A stretch of DNA of 52,144 bases from a virus. Where the stretch lies: IMG/VR virus record IMGVR_UViG_3300009506_000046, positions 1 through 52,144 of that record; one strand, given 5' to 3'. Below are positions 17,120-24,593 of the stretch, one piece after another (position 1 is the first letter of the stretch; each line of letters begins with the position of its first letter). Position numbers and translations under genes: made by a program. The notes beneath the pieces were generated by a model. It saw only the letters and a list, made by a program, of their open reading frames with translations. It was not told the origin of the DNA and did not search any database.

Positions 17120-17423
17120 TGATCTCACCCCCTTTCTTTTTCTCATTCAATCGCCCAAACTCGGCCAACAAGATAGCGATTTCCTTTTTTGTTTCTATTG
17201 CCCAGCCGGGGTCATGTGGGAGGATCGGCTTGACGACTTCTCCCAACAGAGCAATGGCGCGCTCTGTCAACTCCCGGCGTCTGTCCTCCTGCATGGCCTC
17301 ATGATACAGTCGATCAACCGCAACAGTGACAGCGGTCGTCTCTGTCCCATAGATCTTTTTCAACTCTGCAAGCTGCTCGTTGGTGATATCTCCTATTCTC
17401 AAACCCTTCACCATCTTAGCCAT
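17106..17423 (-). CDS. Small hypothetical protein, possible ribbon-helix-helix region
   Basis: The frame extends to 17513 (GTG), but the start is uncertain. The ATG at 17423 gives 105 aa (MAKMVKGLRIGDI). ITNEQLAELKKIYG with TVAVDRLYHEAM resembles a ribbon-helix-helix DNA-binding segment, and the rest is helical. The 3' end overlaps the next gene by 14 nt. Confidence 0.5.
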   Translation of the reverse strand: MAKMVKGLRIGDITNEQLAELKKIYGTETTAVTVAVDRLYHEAMQEDRRRELTERAIALLGEVVKPILPHDPGWAIETKKEIAILLAEFGRLNEKKKGGEINASG

Positions 17424-17554
17424 AACTTTGTCTCTTTCTCCCTGTCGAATCCACACCCGACCCTTGCGATAACTCAGCATCTCCCCTGCGCGTGGTTGGT
17501 GGTGGCGACTCACGCCTTCCAGGCTACAGGTTCGGGGTCGGGTGTGGCTGCGGA

Positions 17555-17788
17555 TTACTCTCCCACTTCCTCAGAGCGGTCGATCACGTCACACGGTGGC
17601 TCATGTTCTGGCAAGATGACCTCACAGATTTCCTCGCGCTCGATTTCTCTGCCCTTGGCCTTCAACCAATCACGGTTGCATTGTTGCTGGGTGTAGGCCC
17701 AGGCGCGCCTCTTGTGGGTCGAGGTCAACATACCCTCTGAGTCATCCTTGTATCTGTACCAGGTTGTTACTCTGTAGCATACGGTCAT
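17555..17788 (-). CDS. Small hypothetical early protein
   Basis: 77 aa with a GGAGGAC site and an ATGA overlap with the upstream gene. It contains a Tyr/Arg-rich N-half (YRVTTWYRYKDD) and an acidic C-terminus (EREEICEVILPEHE). No family recognised. Part of the 18985-16886 operon. Confidence 0.65.
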   Translation of the reverse strand: MTVCYRVTTWYRYKDDSEGMLTSTHKRRAWAYTQQQCNRDWLKAKGREIEREEICEVILPEHEPPCDVIDRSEEVGE

Positions 17789-18093
17789 GACGCTTGTCCT
17801 CCATAGACTTTCAAGAAATGGGTGGCGCTTAACACTCGAACCGGCCTCCCCTTGCTCTCCTTTTCCTGCGCGATCCGCGCCAACTCCCCCATGTGAACTC
17901 TCTCGCAGTTCTTGAGGATTGTGGAGAGTGCAACAAGGTCGCTCTCGTACGCCGCTCGCCCGCCATCCTCCGGTTTGTGCCGAATGATAACTCTATGCCA
18001 TAAACCACGCGGCAACAGCCTGAACAAATAGTCATCTGGGCCTATGCCGCCTTGTTTCATTGTACATGGTCCGCCCTTGAATTTCGTAGGCAT
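17785..18093 (-). CDS. Small hypothetical early protein
   Basis: 102 aa, TAGGAGGACATC before the ATG. The sequence includes DDYLFRLLPRGLWHRVIIRH and a helical C-half. No recognisable domain. Tightly packed with its neighbours in the same operon. Confidence 0.65.
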   Translation of the reverse strand: MPTKFKGGPCTMKQGGIGPDDYLFRLLPRGLWHRVIIRHKPEDGGRAAYESDLVALSTILKNCERVHMGELARIAQEKESKGRPVRVLSATHFLKVYGGQAS

Positions 18094-18102
18094 GATGTCC
18101 TC

Positions 18103-18357
18103 CTAAAACCAGAAGTAAACTTGCTGCACAACCGACACCGGCACGCGATGCTCTCCCCCATCCGTCGTGTACCCCACCATCTTATCAACCGGGCCGAATC
18201 TCACCGATTGACAGTCGAACGATTCTATCTTCCCGCCGCGCCAATTCAGGACAATGACGATCCCTGCCGGCTTTGGCGCTCCCGGCGCGGTGGTCAACTT
18301 GCGCAACTCCTGTACGTTGTTTTCAAAGCTGTCGTCCGTTGCGTAGAATCTGAACAT
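18103..18357 (-). CDS. Small hypothetical early protein
   Basis: 84 aa with GGGGGAT upstream of the ATG. Two likely beta-strand stretches (GIVIVLNWRGGKIESF, VPVSVVQQVYFWF) suggest a small beta fold. Unknown function; middle of the early operon that starts at 18985. Confidence 0.65.
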   Translation of the reverse strand: MFRFYATDDSFENNVQELRKLTTAPGAPKPAGIVIVLNWRGGKIESFDCQSVRFGPVDKMVGYTTDGGEHRVPVSVVQQVYFWF

Positions 18358-18369
18358 GATCTATCCCCC

Positions 18370-18597
18370 TTAGTTAATTGACACTTTGCACAAAACCTCA
18401 AGAGGTTTGCACTTGCGTCCTACTTCCGAGTCGTCAACATCTTGAGTGTAATAAACTCCATTATTAAAGATGATGTGCCACAAGCCGTATCGTTCGACAT
18501 AGTCATTGAATCCAACGCCTGCAATAAGGTCATCGAACGATGCGGTTCGAGGCATATCTGCCCAGTCCACGGTGAAACTTCCGTCGATTTTACTCAT
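18370..18597 (-). CDS. Small hypothetical early protein
   Basis: 75 aa, GGGAGAGG site located inside the upstream gene and an 8-nt overlap with it. It contains FDDLIAGVGFNDYVERYGLWHIIFNNGVYY. No family recognised. Confidence 0.65.
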   Translation of the reverse strand: MSKIDGSFTVDWADMPRTASFDDLIAGVGFNDYVERYGLWHIIFNNGVYYTQDVDDSEVGRKCKPLEVLCKVSIN

Positions 18598-18985
18598 TCT
18601 TTAACCTCTCCCTAATGACTTCCACCGGCTGATATTCAAAGTATGGGTCAAGCGCCTCAATGCTCATCCCATTTGCTTTCAAGAGTTGCACAACCTCGTG
18701 GTTGCTCCGGGGAGGCATCTGCACCCGCAGGATGTCAGTCGGGGGGATCGTCCCGCAGAACTCGGCCCAAACATCATTGACCATCCGGAAGCGGGGGTCC
18801 TCATTGTCAACCTCGAACTCAATGTGGATCCTCTGTCCAGGCCCTGGGTTATCATACTGATCCACACTCATCAGAACAAAGGGCAATCTCTCCCCGGCGT
18901 CTGCGTCTCTCCCGGGCATGATGCCGTGGGTCAGGATTGACTTCAGGCTATCCCTATAGCTGTAGTGATAAGCTTTGACCTTCAT
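18590..18985 (-). CDS. First gene of early operon; possible ADP-ribosyltransferase-like fold
   Basis: 131 aa with a GGAGGTCAAG site, first gene after a class I promoter. YHYSYRDSLKSILTHGI (6-22) resembles the start of KptA/DarT-type ART proteins, which begin with a His/Tyr strand and a helix ending in Gly-Ile. FVLMSV follows, and then AEFCGTIPPTDIL with E75 resembles the conserved Glu region. Phages use ARTs to modify host proteins or DNA early in infection. This is a weak pattern match and the catalytic triad is unproved. Confidence 0.5.
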   Translation of the reverse strand: MKVKAYHYSYRDSLKSILTHGIMPGRDADAGERLPFVLMSVDQYDNPGPGQRIHIEFEVDNEDPRFRMVNDVWAEFCGTIPPTDILRVQMPPRSNHEVVQLLKANGMSIEALDPYFEYQPVEVIRERLKNE

Positions 18986-19028
18986 TTTGCTTGACCTCCA
19001 TCGTACTATTGAATATCATCATATAACC

Positions 19029-19057
19029 ATTGTATAACAGATGATCTTATAAGTCAA
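19029..19057 (-). promoter_or_regulatory. Class I early promoter (copy 1)
   Basis: -35 TTGACT (19057-19052), 17-nt spacer, -10 TACAAT (19034-19029). The spacer ends in CTGTTA and the -10 is followed by GGTTATA, so GTTATA occurs twice with an 11-nt period. The same arrangement is found at 21795 and 44207. It drives the 18985-16886 operon. Confidence 0.75.
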
Positions 19058-19080
19058 TACATTTTCTGCGGCTTAACATT

Positions 19081-19130
19081 AAAAAGTCCCAATGCAACCC
19101 CCGACTCGATACATTGGGGGTTGCATTGGG
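19081..19130 (-). terminator. Intrinsic terminator of the 19139-20930 operon
   Basis: A perfect 15-bp stem (19088-19102 with 19116-19130), then ACTTTTT on the minus strand. It lies 8 nt after the 19139 stop and just before class I promoter copy 1, separating the two operons. Confidence 0.8.
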
Positions 19131-19138
19131 CGTTTGCT

Positions 19139-19534
19139 CTACTCTGTTTCACCCTTGATTAGGTCTTCTGCCTGGGTCAGGGCCTGCAATCTTGCTAGCG
19201 CCTCCATGTAATACGTCCTCTGGCTGGCGGTCATCGTCGCCAATGCCGTGAGGTTGGTCGCTTTCCCAATTGCCCACAAGGCGACGTCCTCATAGTCGAG
19301 TACGTTCCCTGAGTCAACGTGACCGTGGTAAGTATCTGGAAGTTGGTCGAGATGATTCAGCAAACGGGTCGCTTCGTCCCTCATAGTCTCCAGGTACTCC
19401 CTCATGCTGTCCCCCAACTTCCGGCGCTCGTACTCAACTTGGGTCATCGCTAACCTGGTCGCTTGTTCGGCCGCTTTCTCAAGGGCAATCTGTACCCCGT
19501 CAAGTGCTACTTGTACACTACGCTCGTTATCCAT
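19139..19534 (-). CDS. Helical early protein, paralogue of the next gene upstream
   Basis: 131 aa, almost wholly helical. The C-half (YEDVALWAIGK ... YYMEALARLQAL..AEDLI) aligns with the neighbouring gene at 19527-19868 (LEDIANWVIGK ... HLLEAQAALEAL..EEDYR), and the preceding helices also match (LETMRDEATRLLNHLD versus LRTVKEEAERFTDYLD). This indicates a tandem duplication. Function unknown. An intrinsic terminator follows. Confidence 0.7.
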   Translation of the reverse strand: MDNERSVQVALDGVQIALEKAAEQATRLAMTQVEYERRKLGDSMREYLETMRDEATRLLNHLDQLPDTYHGHVDSGNVLDYEDVALWAIGKATNLTALATMTASQRTYYMEALARLQALTQAEDLIKGETE

Positions 19535-19868
19535 CGTGTTCCTCCGGGAGTTGCTTCAGATCCTGATGCAATCGGTAATCTTCCTCGTACTGTAGGGCTT
19601 CTAGCGCAGCCTGCGCCTCTAGCAGGTGAGTTCGATGCATGTTCAAAACCATCGCTTGATCCAACCACCCTGGCACTTTGCCGATTACCCAGTTGGCGAT
19701 GTCCTCCAAGCCCACGCTATTGTTGAGGCCATCTCCATTGTCCAGGTAGTCAGTGAACCTCTCCGCTTCCTCTTTTACCGTTCGCAAGAAAACTCTGAGA
19801 TCCTCTTCCAGGCGCCCTGCGCTGCGCTCTACGTTCGCCGCGTAGTAATTCTCCCCATGCTCTTTCAC
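19527..19868 (-). CDS. Helical early protein, tandem paralogue
   Basis: 113 aa, paralogous to the gene at 19139-19534 and overlapping it by 8 nt. The shared core is an E-rich helix, ED(V/I)A.W(A/V)IGK and a C-terminal EA.A.L.AL helix. The start overlaps the upstream stop (ATGA). No known family. Confidence 0.7.
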   Translation of the reverse strand: MKEHGENYYAANVERSAGRLEEDLRVFLRTVKEEAERFTDYLDNGDGLNNSVGLEDIANWVIGKVPGWLDQAMVLNMHRTHLLEAQAALEALQYEEDYRLHQDLKQLPEEHDG

Positions 19869-20164
19869 GGCACCCTCCTGATGTCAACCGCGCCGACCAG
19901 CCCGGGCGACAATTCCTCCCGCACGACTGGCGAGCCGTTGTCCCACGCGAGGAAGGTCAATCTCTGCCCCGCCTTAGCGATGACATCCACATCTCCCCAG
20001 TCATCGGGTCCAGCATACAGCAAAACGCGGTACAGATGCTTGCCCTCTCTGTCAAAAACATCCACCCTGGCGCCCTCTGTCCCCGGTTTAACCTGGCAAA
20101 CCTGGACTTGTAGCGCCGGGTCATCCCTTATCTGAAACTCTGGCTTACTCCCTGTCTCTACCAT
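19865..20164 (-). CDS. Small beta-rich early protein
   Basis: 99 aa from the ATG at 20164, which follows AAGGAGAAGGTC; the longer frame begins within the upstream gene. It contains ARVDVFDREGKHLYRVLLYAG and QRLTFLAWDNGSPVVREEL, a likely small beta barrel. Function unknown. Confidence 0.65.
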   Translation of the reverse strand: MVETGSKPEFQIRDDPALQVQVCQVKPGTEGARVDVFDREGKHLYRVLLYAGPDDWGDVDVIAKAGQRLTFLAWDNGSPVVREELSPGLVGAVDIRRVP

Positions 20165-20216
20165 GACCTTCTCCTTGTGCCCGCCCGCCCGCCCTCTTGA
20201 TTGACCGTTTCCCTGA

Positions 20217-20930
20217 TTACTCCGTCTCTGCCAAGTGCGCCCGCAGTTCCCGCAGGTCATCCAGCACGATTGCTTCATTCATTCTGTGCTCCAGGCGCGC
20301 CCGTCCCCATTTGAAATTGCTACCCGTGTAGCTTCCCTCGATAAAATCTGAGTTGGCGGCGACTTGCACATCCTCGACAAAGTTATGCAGCACACCCGTC
20401 GAGCGTGACCACGGTCGGTTGACAGCATCGGCGCGGTTGATCCTCTGTTGAGCCTGGTTTTCGATCTTGCCCAGCGTTTCGAGCCAATCCCCGGGTGCCG
20501 TTTCCCACATCCAAGTGAGAGCCATGCGGTTCAAATCCCTCCGCGCTTCTCCCAAGATCAACTCGTCGCCCTTCCAAGCGAACCGATCAGCGATACCATA
20601 CCCGCGCTCGTGTGCTTCCTGCAGCTGATTCAGCACGCTAGCAACTCGACCTTCGCCGTCGTCAACCGCTCGCCACAACTCGTAGGTAAACTCCGCCAAC
20701 AACTCGGATGCGGTAAACGGTTGCGGGAACTTTTGCAAGTCCTCAAGCTCCAGCTCAATCTCGGCGATACGCTCCGCCCGCGCCTTGCCCTCGTAGCGCT
20801 TCTGCTTTTCCTCCAGGTCCTTCAGTTCCTCTCGCAACTTTCTTGCTTCTGCACTCTCCAGGTCCCACTGTTCCTGTATTGATTTGAACAAACCCGCATC
20901 TTCGATAATCGTAACACTGTTCTTGCCCAT
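20217..20930 (-). CDS. Coiled-coil early protein
   Basis: 237 aa from the ATG at 20930 (AAGGAGGAAGGTC upstream). Residues 20-75 are a strong coiled coil (EARKLREELKDLEEKQKR). The remainder is helical with several Trp residues and has a faint resemblance to the two small paralogues downstream. Function unknown; it belongs to the same small-gene operon. Confidence 0.65.
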   Translation of the reverse strand: MGKNSVTIIEDAGLFKSIQEQWDLESAEARKLREELKDLEEKQKRYEGKARAERIAEIELELEDLQKFPQPFTASELLAEFTYELWRAVDDGEGRVASVLNQLQEAHERGYGIADRFAWKGDELILGEARRDLNRMALTWMWETAPGDWLETLGKIENQAQQRINRADAVNRPWSRSTGVLHNFVEDVQVAANSDFIEGSYTGSNFKWGRARLEHRMNEAIVLDDLRELRAHLAETE

Positions 20931-20953
20931 GACCTTCCTCCTTGCTTTTCTAT

Positions 20954-21007
20954 GTCCACCTACGCCGGTGGACTGACCGTTGGGCCGGTTACCTTGTTCC
21001 GGCCCAA
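20954..21007 (-). other. Twin hairpins between early genes
   Basis: Two adjacent perfect stems: 7 bp (20954-20960 with 20967-20973) and 9 bp (20980-20988 with 20999-21007). Neither has a U-tract on the minus strand. They fill the 92-nt gap between the 21023 and 20217 genes and may act in transcript processing or pausing. Confidence 0.5.
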
Positions 21008-21022
21008 GCGTCAGGCCAGCGA

Positions 21023-21286
21023 CTAAAACAAGTACCCTCCACCCAGGTACTGATGACATCGGGAGCATCCCACGTCTACCCGCCCGGTGTGGGAGTCCTC
21101 AACCTCTTCCCTGTGCCCGATCAGGGGGCAAATTACCCGCCCCGCAACCTTGGCCTTGACATCGGTCAGCACGAACCCGATCTTGAGTAACAGAGTTGGC
21201 ACCGGTCTCTTGTCGTCATACCCGCGCATGATGTTCTCAGCGTAGGCCTCATGGTCCAGTTCCTGCAAGTACTTCTTGATCTTCAT
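21023..21286 (-). CDS. Small zinc-ribbon-like protein (DUF1660-like)
   Basis: 87 aa from the ATG at 21286 with a GGGAGGAGATG site. The C-half has ICPLIGHRE (C53, H58) and GCSRCH (C74, C77), the spacing of small phage zinc proteins of the DUF1660 type, which typically read C..xGH then CxRC. The N-half is helical and charged. Function unknown. Confidence 0.65.
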   Translation of the reverse strand: MKIKKYLQELDHEAYAENIMRGYDDKRPVPTLLLKIGFVLTDVKAKVAGRVICPLIGHREEVEDSHTGRVDVGCSRCHQYLGGGYLF

Positions 21287-21347
21287 TGTCATCTCCTCCC
21301 GGTGAAGTCGGAGGGGGGTTCCTCCGACCTCCACCTCTGTTTTTTGG

Positions 21348-21716
21348 TTAGTTGTTTGCCAGGTGCATCAAGTGACTGTGGTAAATTGCTCTTTGGACCT
21401 TGGGGTCAGTGACATTATATTGAGTGCAGTAGCTTTCGGCGTAGTCCTCAGCGCGCTTTTTCAATTCCTCGCTTCGAGCTTTGGCCTCTGCTTCTCGCCT
21501 CTCCTGCAGTTTCCTTTCGAGATACTTGATCTCTGCGTCGAGTTCCGCAAGCGCTTCCTCGGGACCTTCCCCGATTCCGAACAGTCCGTCGAGGTGCTTC
21601 AATTTGCAGGAAAACACAGCTATAAAAGTAATCCCTCCACAGTCGTCCTCGACGTCGATGATGATGTTTACCTTCGATTCCTTTTCTTTGAGCATAACTT
21701 CCTGTAGCCCTGTCAT
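21348..21716 (-). CDS. Coiled-coil early protein behind class I promoter
   Basis: 122 aa from the ATG at 21716 (GGAGGAAAG upstream); the longer frame reaches into the promoter and is rejected. A beta N-third (NIIIDVEDDCGGITFIAVFS) precedes a long Glu/Lys/Arg coiled coil (residues about 65-100). First gene of the operon that runs to the terminator at 19130. Confidence 0.65.
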   Translation of the reverse strand: MTGLQEVMLKEKESKVNIIIDVEDDCGGITFIAVFSCKLKHLDGLFGIGEGPEEALAELDAEIKYLERKLQERREAEAKARSEELKKRAEDYAESYCTQYNVTDPKVQRAIYHSHLMHLANN

Positions 21717-21767
21717 TTCTTTCCTCCGTTCTATCATTGAATATTCTTGATTTGTCATTGTATAACC

Positions 21768-21795
21768 ATTGTATAACAGGTTTAGGAGAAGTCAA
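21768..21795 (-). promoter_or_regulatory. Class I early promoter (copy 2)
   Basis: -35 TTGACT (21795-21790), 16-nt spacer ending CTGTTA, -10 TACAAT (21773-21768), followed by GGTTATACAATG. Same motif as at 19057 and 44207. It drives the gene starting at 21716. Confidence 0.75.
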
Positions 21796-21868
21796 TACTC
21801 CTAACATTAAAATTTCCCAATTCAGACCACAAACCGCCGTCACAAGTTCTTGCACCCCTCCCCTCCAC

Positions 21869-21902
21869 AAAAAAAACCCCCGCTCTTGGTGAGAGCGGGG
21901 GT
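21869..21902 (-). terminator. Intrinsic terminator of the 21908 gene
   Basis: An 11-bp stem (21876-21886 with 21892-21902), TGGTG loop, followed on the minus strand by a run of 8 T. It lies directly after the stop at 21908 and upstream of class I promoter copy 2. Confidence 0.9.
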
Positions 21903-21907
21903 CTCAT

Positions 21908-22288
21908 TCAATCGTCGTCGCCTATCACCGTGAAATCTCTAGGGATAGGCATACGGTCAAGGTCGCTATTGTACCATGGGGGATACTGTTGCATTGGCTG
22001 CCCAAGCTGTGGGTACTGCCCGGGTTGTATCACCACAACCGGGGGTTGTTGCGGTTGCGTCCGCGTCTCCGTCTCTCTGCTCTGTTGGGTTTGCCTGTAA
22101 CGCATCAGTATAACCGTGCCTATCATTGTAGCAGGCACGCCAAACGCCAGAGCGCAAACCGCGCCGAGCACGGCTGAAATAGCCGACTCATCCAACCTTG
22201 TCGCTATCACCGCACCCGCGCCGATACAAAACGCGATGACCAGCAGCGCGAACCCTCTACTTGCCCGACCCCCATTGCTCGAATCCAC
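21908..22288 (-). CDS. Two-helix membrane protein with Pro/Gln-rich tail
   Basis: 126 aa starting at a GTG with GGGAGGCC upstream. Hydrophobic helices at about 12-29 and 37-62 are followed by an Arg-rich junction, a Pro/Gln/Tyr-rich cytoplasmic tail and an acidic end. It lies directly downstream of the FtsK-like gene and may be a membrane partner of that translocase. An intrinsic terminator follows. Confidence 0.65.
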   Translation of the reverse strand: MDSSNGGRASRGFALLVIAFCIGAGAVIATRLDESAISAVLGAVCALAFGVPATMIGTVILMRYRQTQQSRETETRTQPQQPPVVVIQPGQYPQLGQPMQQYPPWYNSDLDRMPIPRDFTVIGDDD

Positions 22289-22304
22289 CTTTGGCCTCCC
22301 AAAA

Positions 22305-22380
22305 TACTACTACTACCTTCCCGCGAACCTCCGGATGTTGCTTTGACCGCAAAAAAGCCCTTGTGCGGGTAGTAGTAGTA
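22305..22380 (-). repeat. Trinucleotide inverted repeat (TAC/GTA) flanking a hairpin
   Basis: A perfect 13-bp inverted repeat made of TAC triplets (22305-22317) and GTA triplets (22368-22380) encloses 50 nt. The enclosed part has its own CCGCA/TGCGG stem around a poly-A/T tract. It fills the whole gap between the FtsK-like gene and the 21908 gene and could modulate expression between the two. Confidence 0.55.
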
Positions 22381-22384
22381 GTCT

Positions 22385-23689
22385 TTACGCTTTTTTTGGT
22401 CGTTTTTCCTGTTCCAGCATCGTGCAAACCTTGGTCACCGCCCTGCCCCTATGGCCTGCCGTGCTTGTGTCACCGTCCCCGAATATGGCTGCGGCGATCT
22501 TGCCCTTGCCTCCCCACTCATACTTGCCGCTCTCCCCGTCATAGATTTGACTCCAAACGGGCCTGGCTAACTCGACTCTTTCACTCAACAAGTCATCGTG
22601 TGGGTCATCATCGTGTGGCTCTGGCAATTCGGGCAAGCCTACGGGAGAACTTGACTGCGACTGAGAGATATTGGTCACCTCTGCCCACAACTCACGTGAG
22701 CCAATGTAGGCGGCCTGGAACCTCGTAACTTGACCGCCAGTGACAGCCATAAAGTCACCCTTGCCGGTCAACCGATCGGCGCCCGTCCCGGCGTAGCCCG
22801 TCGCCACCTTTGCATCCTCCGGTGATGTCACTCGCCCGACCAACCTTACGGGAAAGTTGGCTTTGACCAGTGACCCTATCACCGCCGCCGAGGGTTTCTG
22901 AGTGCAAGCGATTACGTGTATACCCGCCTCTCTTCCCCTCTGCACCAACCTTGTGAGTGGCTTCTCTGCCTCCGGTTCGCTCATGAGCAAGTCGACCAAC
23001 TCATCTATCACGACGACTACCCGAGGTTCTCCCCCCTCGCCGCTGTCGGGCATAATGCCTTCTTGGTCGCGCTTAATCATTAGCCTCACCAACCTGTCGA
23101 GTGCATCCTTGACCTCTTGCCCCTCAGACAATACCGGGGTAAGCAAGTGAGGCAACAAACCAAAATGCTTAAATGCTCTCAGCTTTGGGTCAACGAGCAG
23201 GAACCCAACTCGCTCAGGACTCCAGCGCCGCGCCAACGATGCAATAATGGTTTTAGCCAGTGCGCTCTTGCCGCTGCCGGTAGTGCCAGCGATGAGCAAG
23301 TGACTCACTTGCGGCGAGGGCAACCGCACCAACAGAGGCGCGCCGTCGTCAGCCAGCCCAAGCACGGCGCTGAGGAATGGCCTGTCGGCAAGGTTTTCCT
23401 CCATTGACATCAGGGAGACTATAGACGGGTCAGCCCTGGGAATCTCGATCGTCATCAAATTACCTTGTCTTGCCACCCTGCATGTATCTGTGTCCAGGCT
23501 GAGCGCCAATTCCTCCGCTAACCCTCTCACTTTCGCCACCCTGGTCCCCAACGCTGGCAGTACCTGGAACTGAATCCACCTAGGCGAAACCATCCCCCCG
23601 GTCACCCGCGCTGAGACCTTGTGCCGGGCGAGCACTGCCTCGATGCGGTCGGCCTGGAACTCAAGTACTCGTCGGTTCGTTTTGCTCAT
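22385..23689 (-). CDS. FtsK/SpoIIIE-like DNA translocase
   Basis: 434 aa. The N-terminal part resembles the FtsK beta domain (IQFQVLPALGTRVAKVRGL.EELAL ... IEIPR). The motor has Walker A GTTGSGKS (about 135-142), Walker B VVVIDEL (about 224-230), and an ACTQKP segment. The C-terminal 70 residues may hold a winged-helix DNA-binding element. There is no N-terminal membrane domain; the adjacent genes encode membrane proteins. The start is taken at 23689 (GGGGGTG upstream). FtsK-like motors are known from plasmids and some phages; here it may serve partition, conjugation-like transfer or DNA ejection. Its role in this phage is open. Confidence 0.85.
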   Translation of the reverse strand: MSKTNRRVLEFQADRIEAVLARHKVSARVTGGMVSPRWIQFQVLPALGTRVAKVRGLAEELALSLDTDTCRVARQGNLMTIEIPRADPSIVSLMSMEENLADRPFLSAVLGLADDGAPLLVRLPSPQVSHLLIAGTTGSGKSALAKTIIASLARRWSPERVGFLLVDPKLRAFKHFGLLPHLLTPVLSEGQEVKDALDRLVRLMIKRDQEGIMPDSGEGGEPRVVVVIDELVDLLMSEPEAEKPLTRLVQRGREAGIHVIACTQKPSAAVIGSLVKANFPVRLVGRVTSPEDAKVATGYAGTGADRLTGKGDFMAVTGGQVTRFQAAYIGSRELWAEVTNISQSQSSSPVGLPELPEPHDDDPHDDLLSERVELARPVWSQIYDGESGKYEWGGKGKIAAAIFGDGDTSTAGHRGRAVTKVCTMLEQEKRPKKA

Positions 23690-24335
23690 CATGCACCCCC
23701 GCAAACTCCTGTGCTTCCCTTGCCCATCCCCTCAGTGAACTATCACTCGGTGGGGAGAACCCGGCCTCTGTCACAAGCTCTCGCACTTTTGCCGCGGTCA
23801 TGTCGTGACTTGTGCCATTACCACGGTAAATTTCCCGCCAATCGTCGACGGTTGCGGTTGGCTTATTGGCGCTTTCCCGTGGCTTTTCGCCACTTGCTGA
23901 CGGTTTCTCTGCAATTTCCCGCCTCTTTTGCGCGTACCCGACAGCAATTACCGTCACTCCGGTGCTACTTGCGACGGATGCGCTCCAGACCCACCACAGC
24001 CAGCCATCACTTAACACTTCTTTCAACGGCAACTCCCGCACGTTCGCCGCCACGTACGGGGCGAGTATCACGGTGAATGTCAACACCATAGCAATTGCCA
24101 TCGGCGCAAGCAATTTGCTGCCTTTATCTCTCTGCACTCTCCAGGCATTCAGCACGTAGGAAATAGCAAAGGCCTCGACCACGGCCATTCCCAAGGACAA
24201 TAGTGCGGCGACGACCCTCCACCACTCCAGCCACTCTTGGGGCAGGGGAGTGCCTTCTGCTATCATCAAAGCACCAGTCCATCTCGGTATGGCGGTCAAC
24301 ACAGCGGCGATCTTGATTGCTTTGGCTTCGTCCAC
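23661..24335 (-). CDS. Three-helix membrane protein with C-terminal HTH-like domain
   Basis: 224 aa, GTG start. Hydrophobic helices at about 41-63, 76-97 and 113-134 are followed by a polar linker and a C-terminal domain (DWREIY ... AAKVRELVTEAGFSPPSDSSLRGWARE) that looks like a winged helix or HTH. This layout resembles the membrane partners (SpdB/DUF2637 type) of FtsK-like TraB translocases of actinobacterial plasmids, which agrees with the FtsK-like gene immediately downstream (29-nt overlap). Homology not proved. Confidence 0.65.
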   Translation of the reverse strand: MDEAKAIKIAAVLTAIPRWTGALMIAEGTPLPQEWLEWWRVVAALLSLGMAVVEAFAISYVLNAWRVQRDKGSKLLAPMAIAMVLTFTVILAPYVAANVRELPLKEVLSDGWLWWVWSASVASSTGVTVIAVGYAQKRREIAEKPSASGEKPRESANKPTATVDDWREIYRGNGTSHDMTAAKVRELVTEAGFSPPSDSSLRGWAREAQEFAGVHDEQNEPTST

Positions 24336-24336
24336 C

Positions 24337-24579
24337 CTACACCTCTATTGGGTTTCCGGGTGCGGCAAAGTGCGTCACGGCAAGGTCGGGTAGCTTGGCC
24401 CCCTCGATGCAAGAGTTGAAAACCCAAACCGACTCAATGGAGGCCGGTGTGTCCCCGATGTATCGGCAAATCAGCGACTTTCTCAGCCCCACCGCTAGCA
24501 ATACTCCAAACCCCCTCGGCGTTTTAACCAATGGTTTCTTGTACGTCATTAAAACTTGAAGTAGCTCTTGTGGTTCCAT
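24337..24579 (-). CDS. Small hypothetical protein
   Basis: 80 aa from the ATG at 24579, which follows AAAGGGGATG. The sequence has one hydrophobic strand region (GFGVLLAVGLRKSLICRYIGD). Its stop is 1 nt from the next GTG start, so it probably belongs to the FtsK cassette. Function unknown. Confidence 0.6.
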   Translation of the reverse strand: MEPQELLQVLMTYKKPLVKTPRGFGVLLAVGLRKSLICRYIGDTPASIESVWVFNSCIEGAKLPDLAVTHFAAPGNPIEV

Positions 24580-24593
24580 TGTGCATCCCCTTT

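Noticed and set aside
19088-19130. 15-bp inverted repeat as operator or CRISPR-like repeat
   Set aside because: Single copy followed by a T-tract just after a stop codon; an intrinsic terminator explains it.
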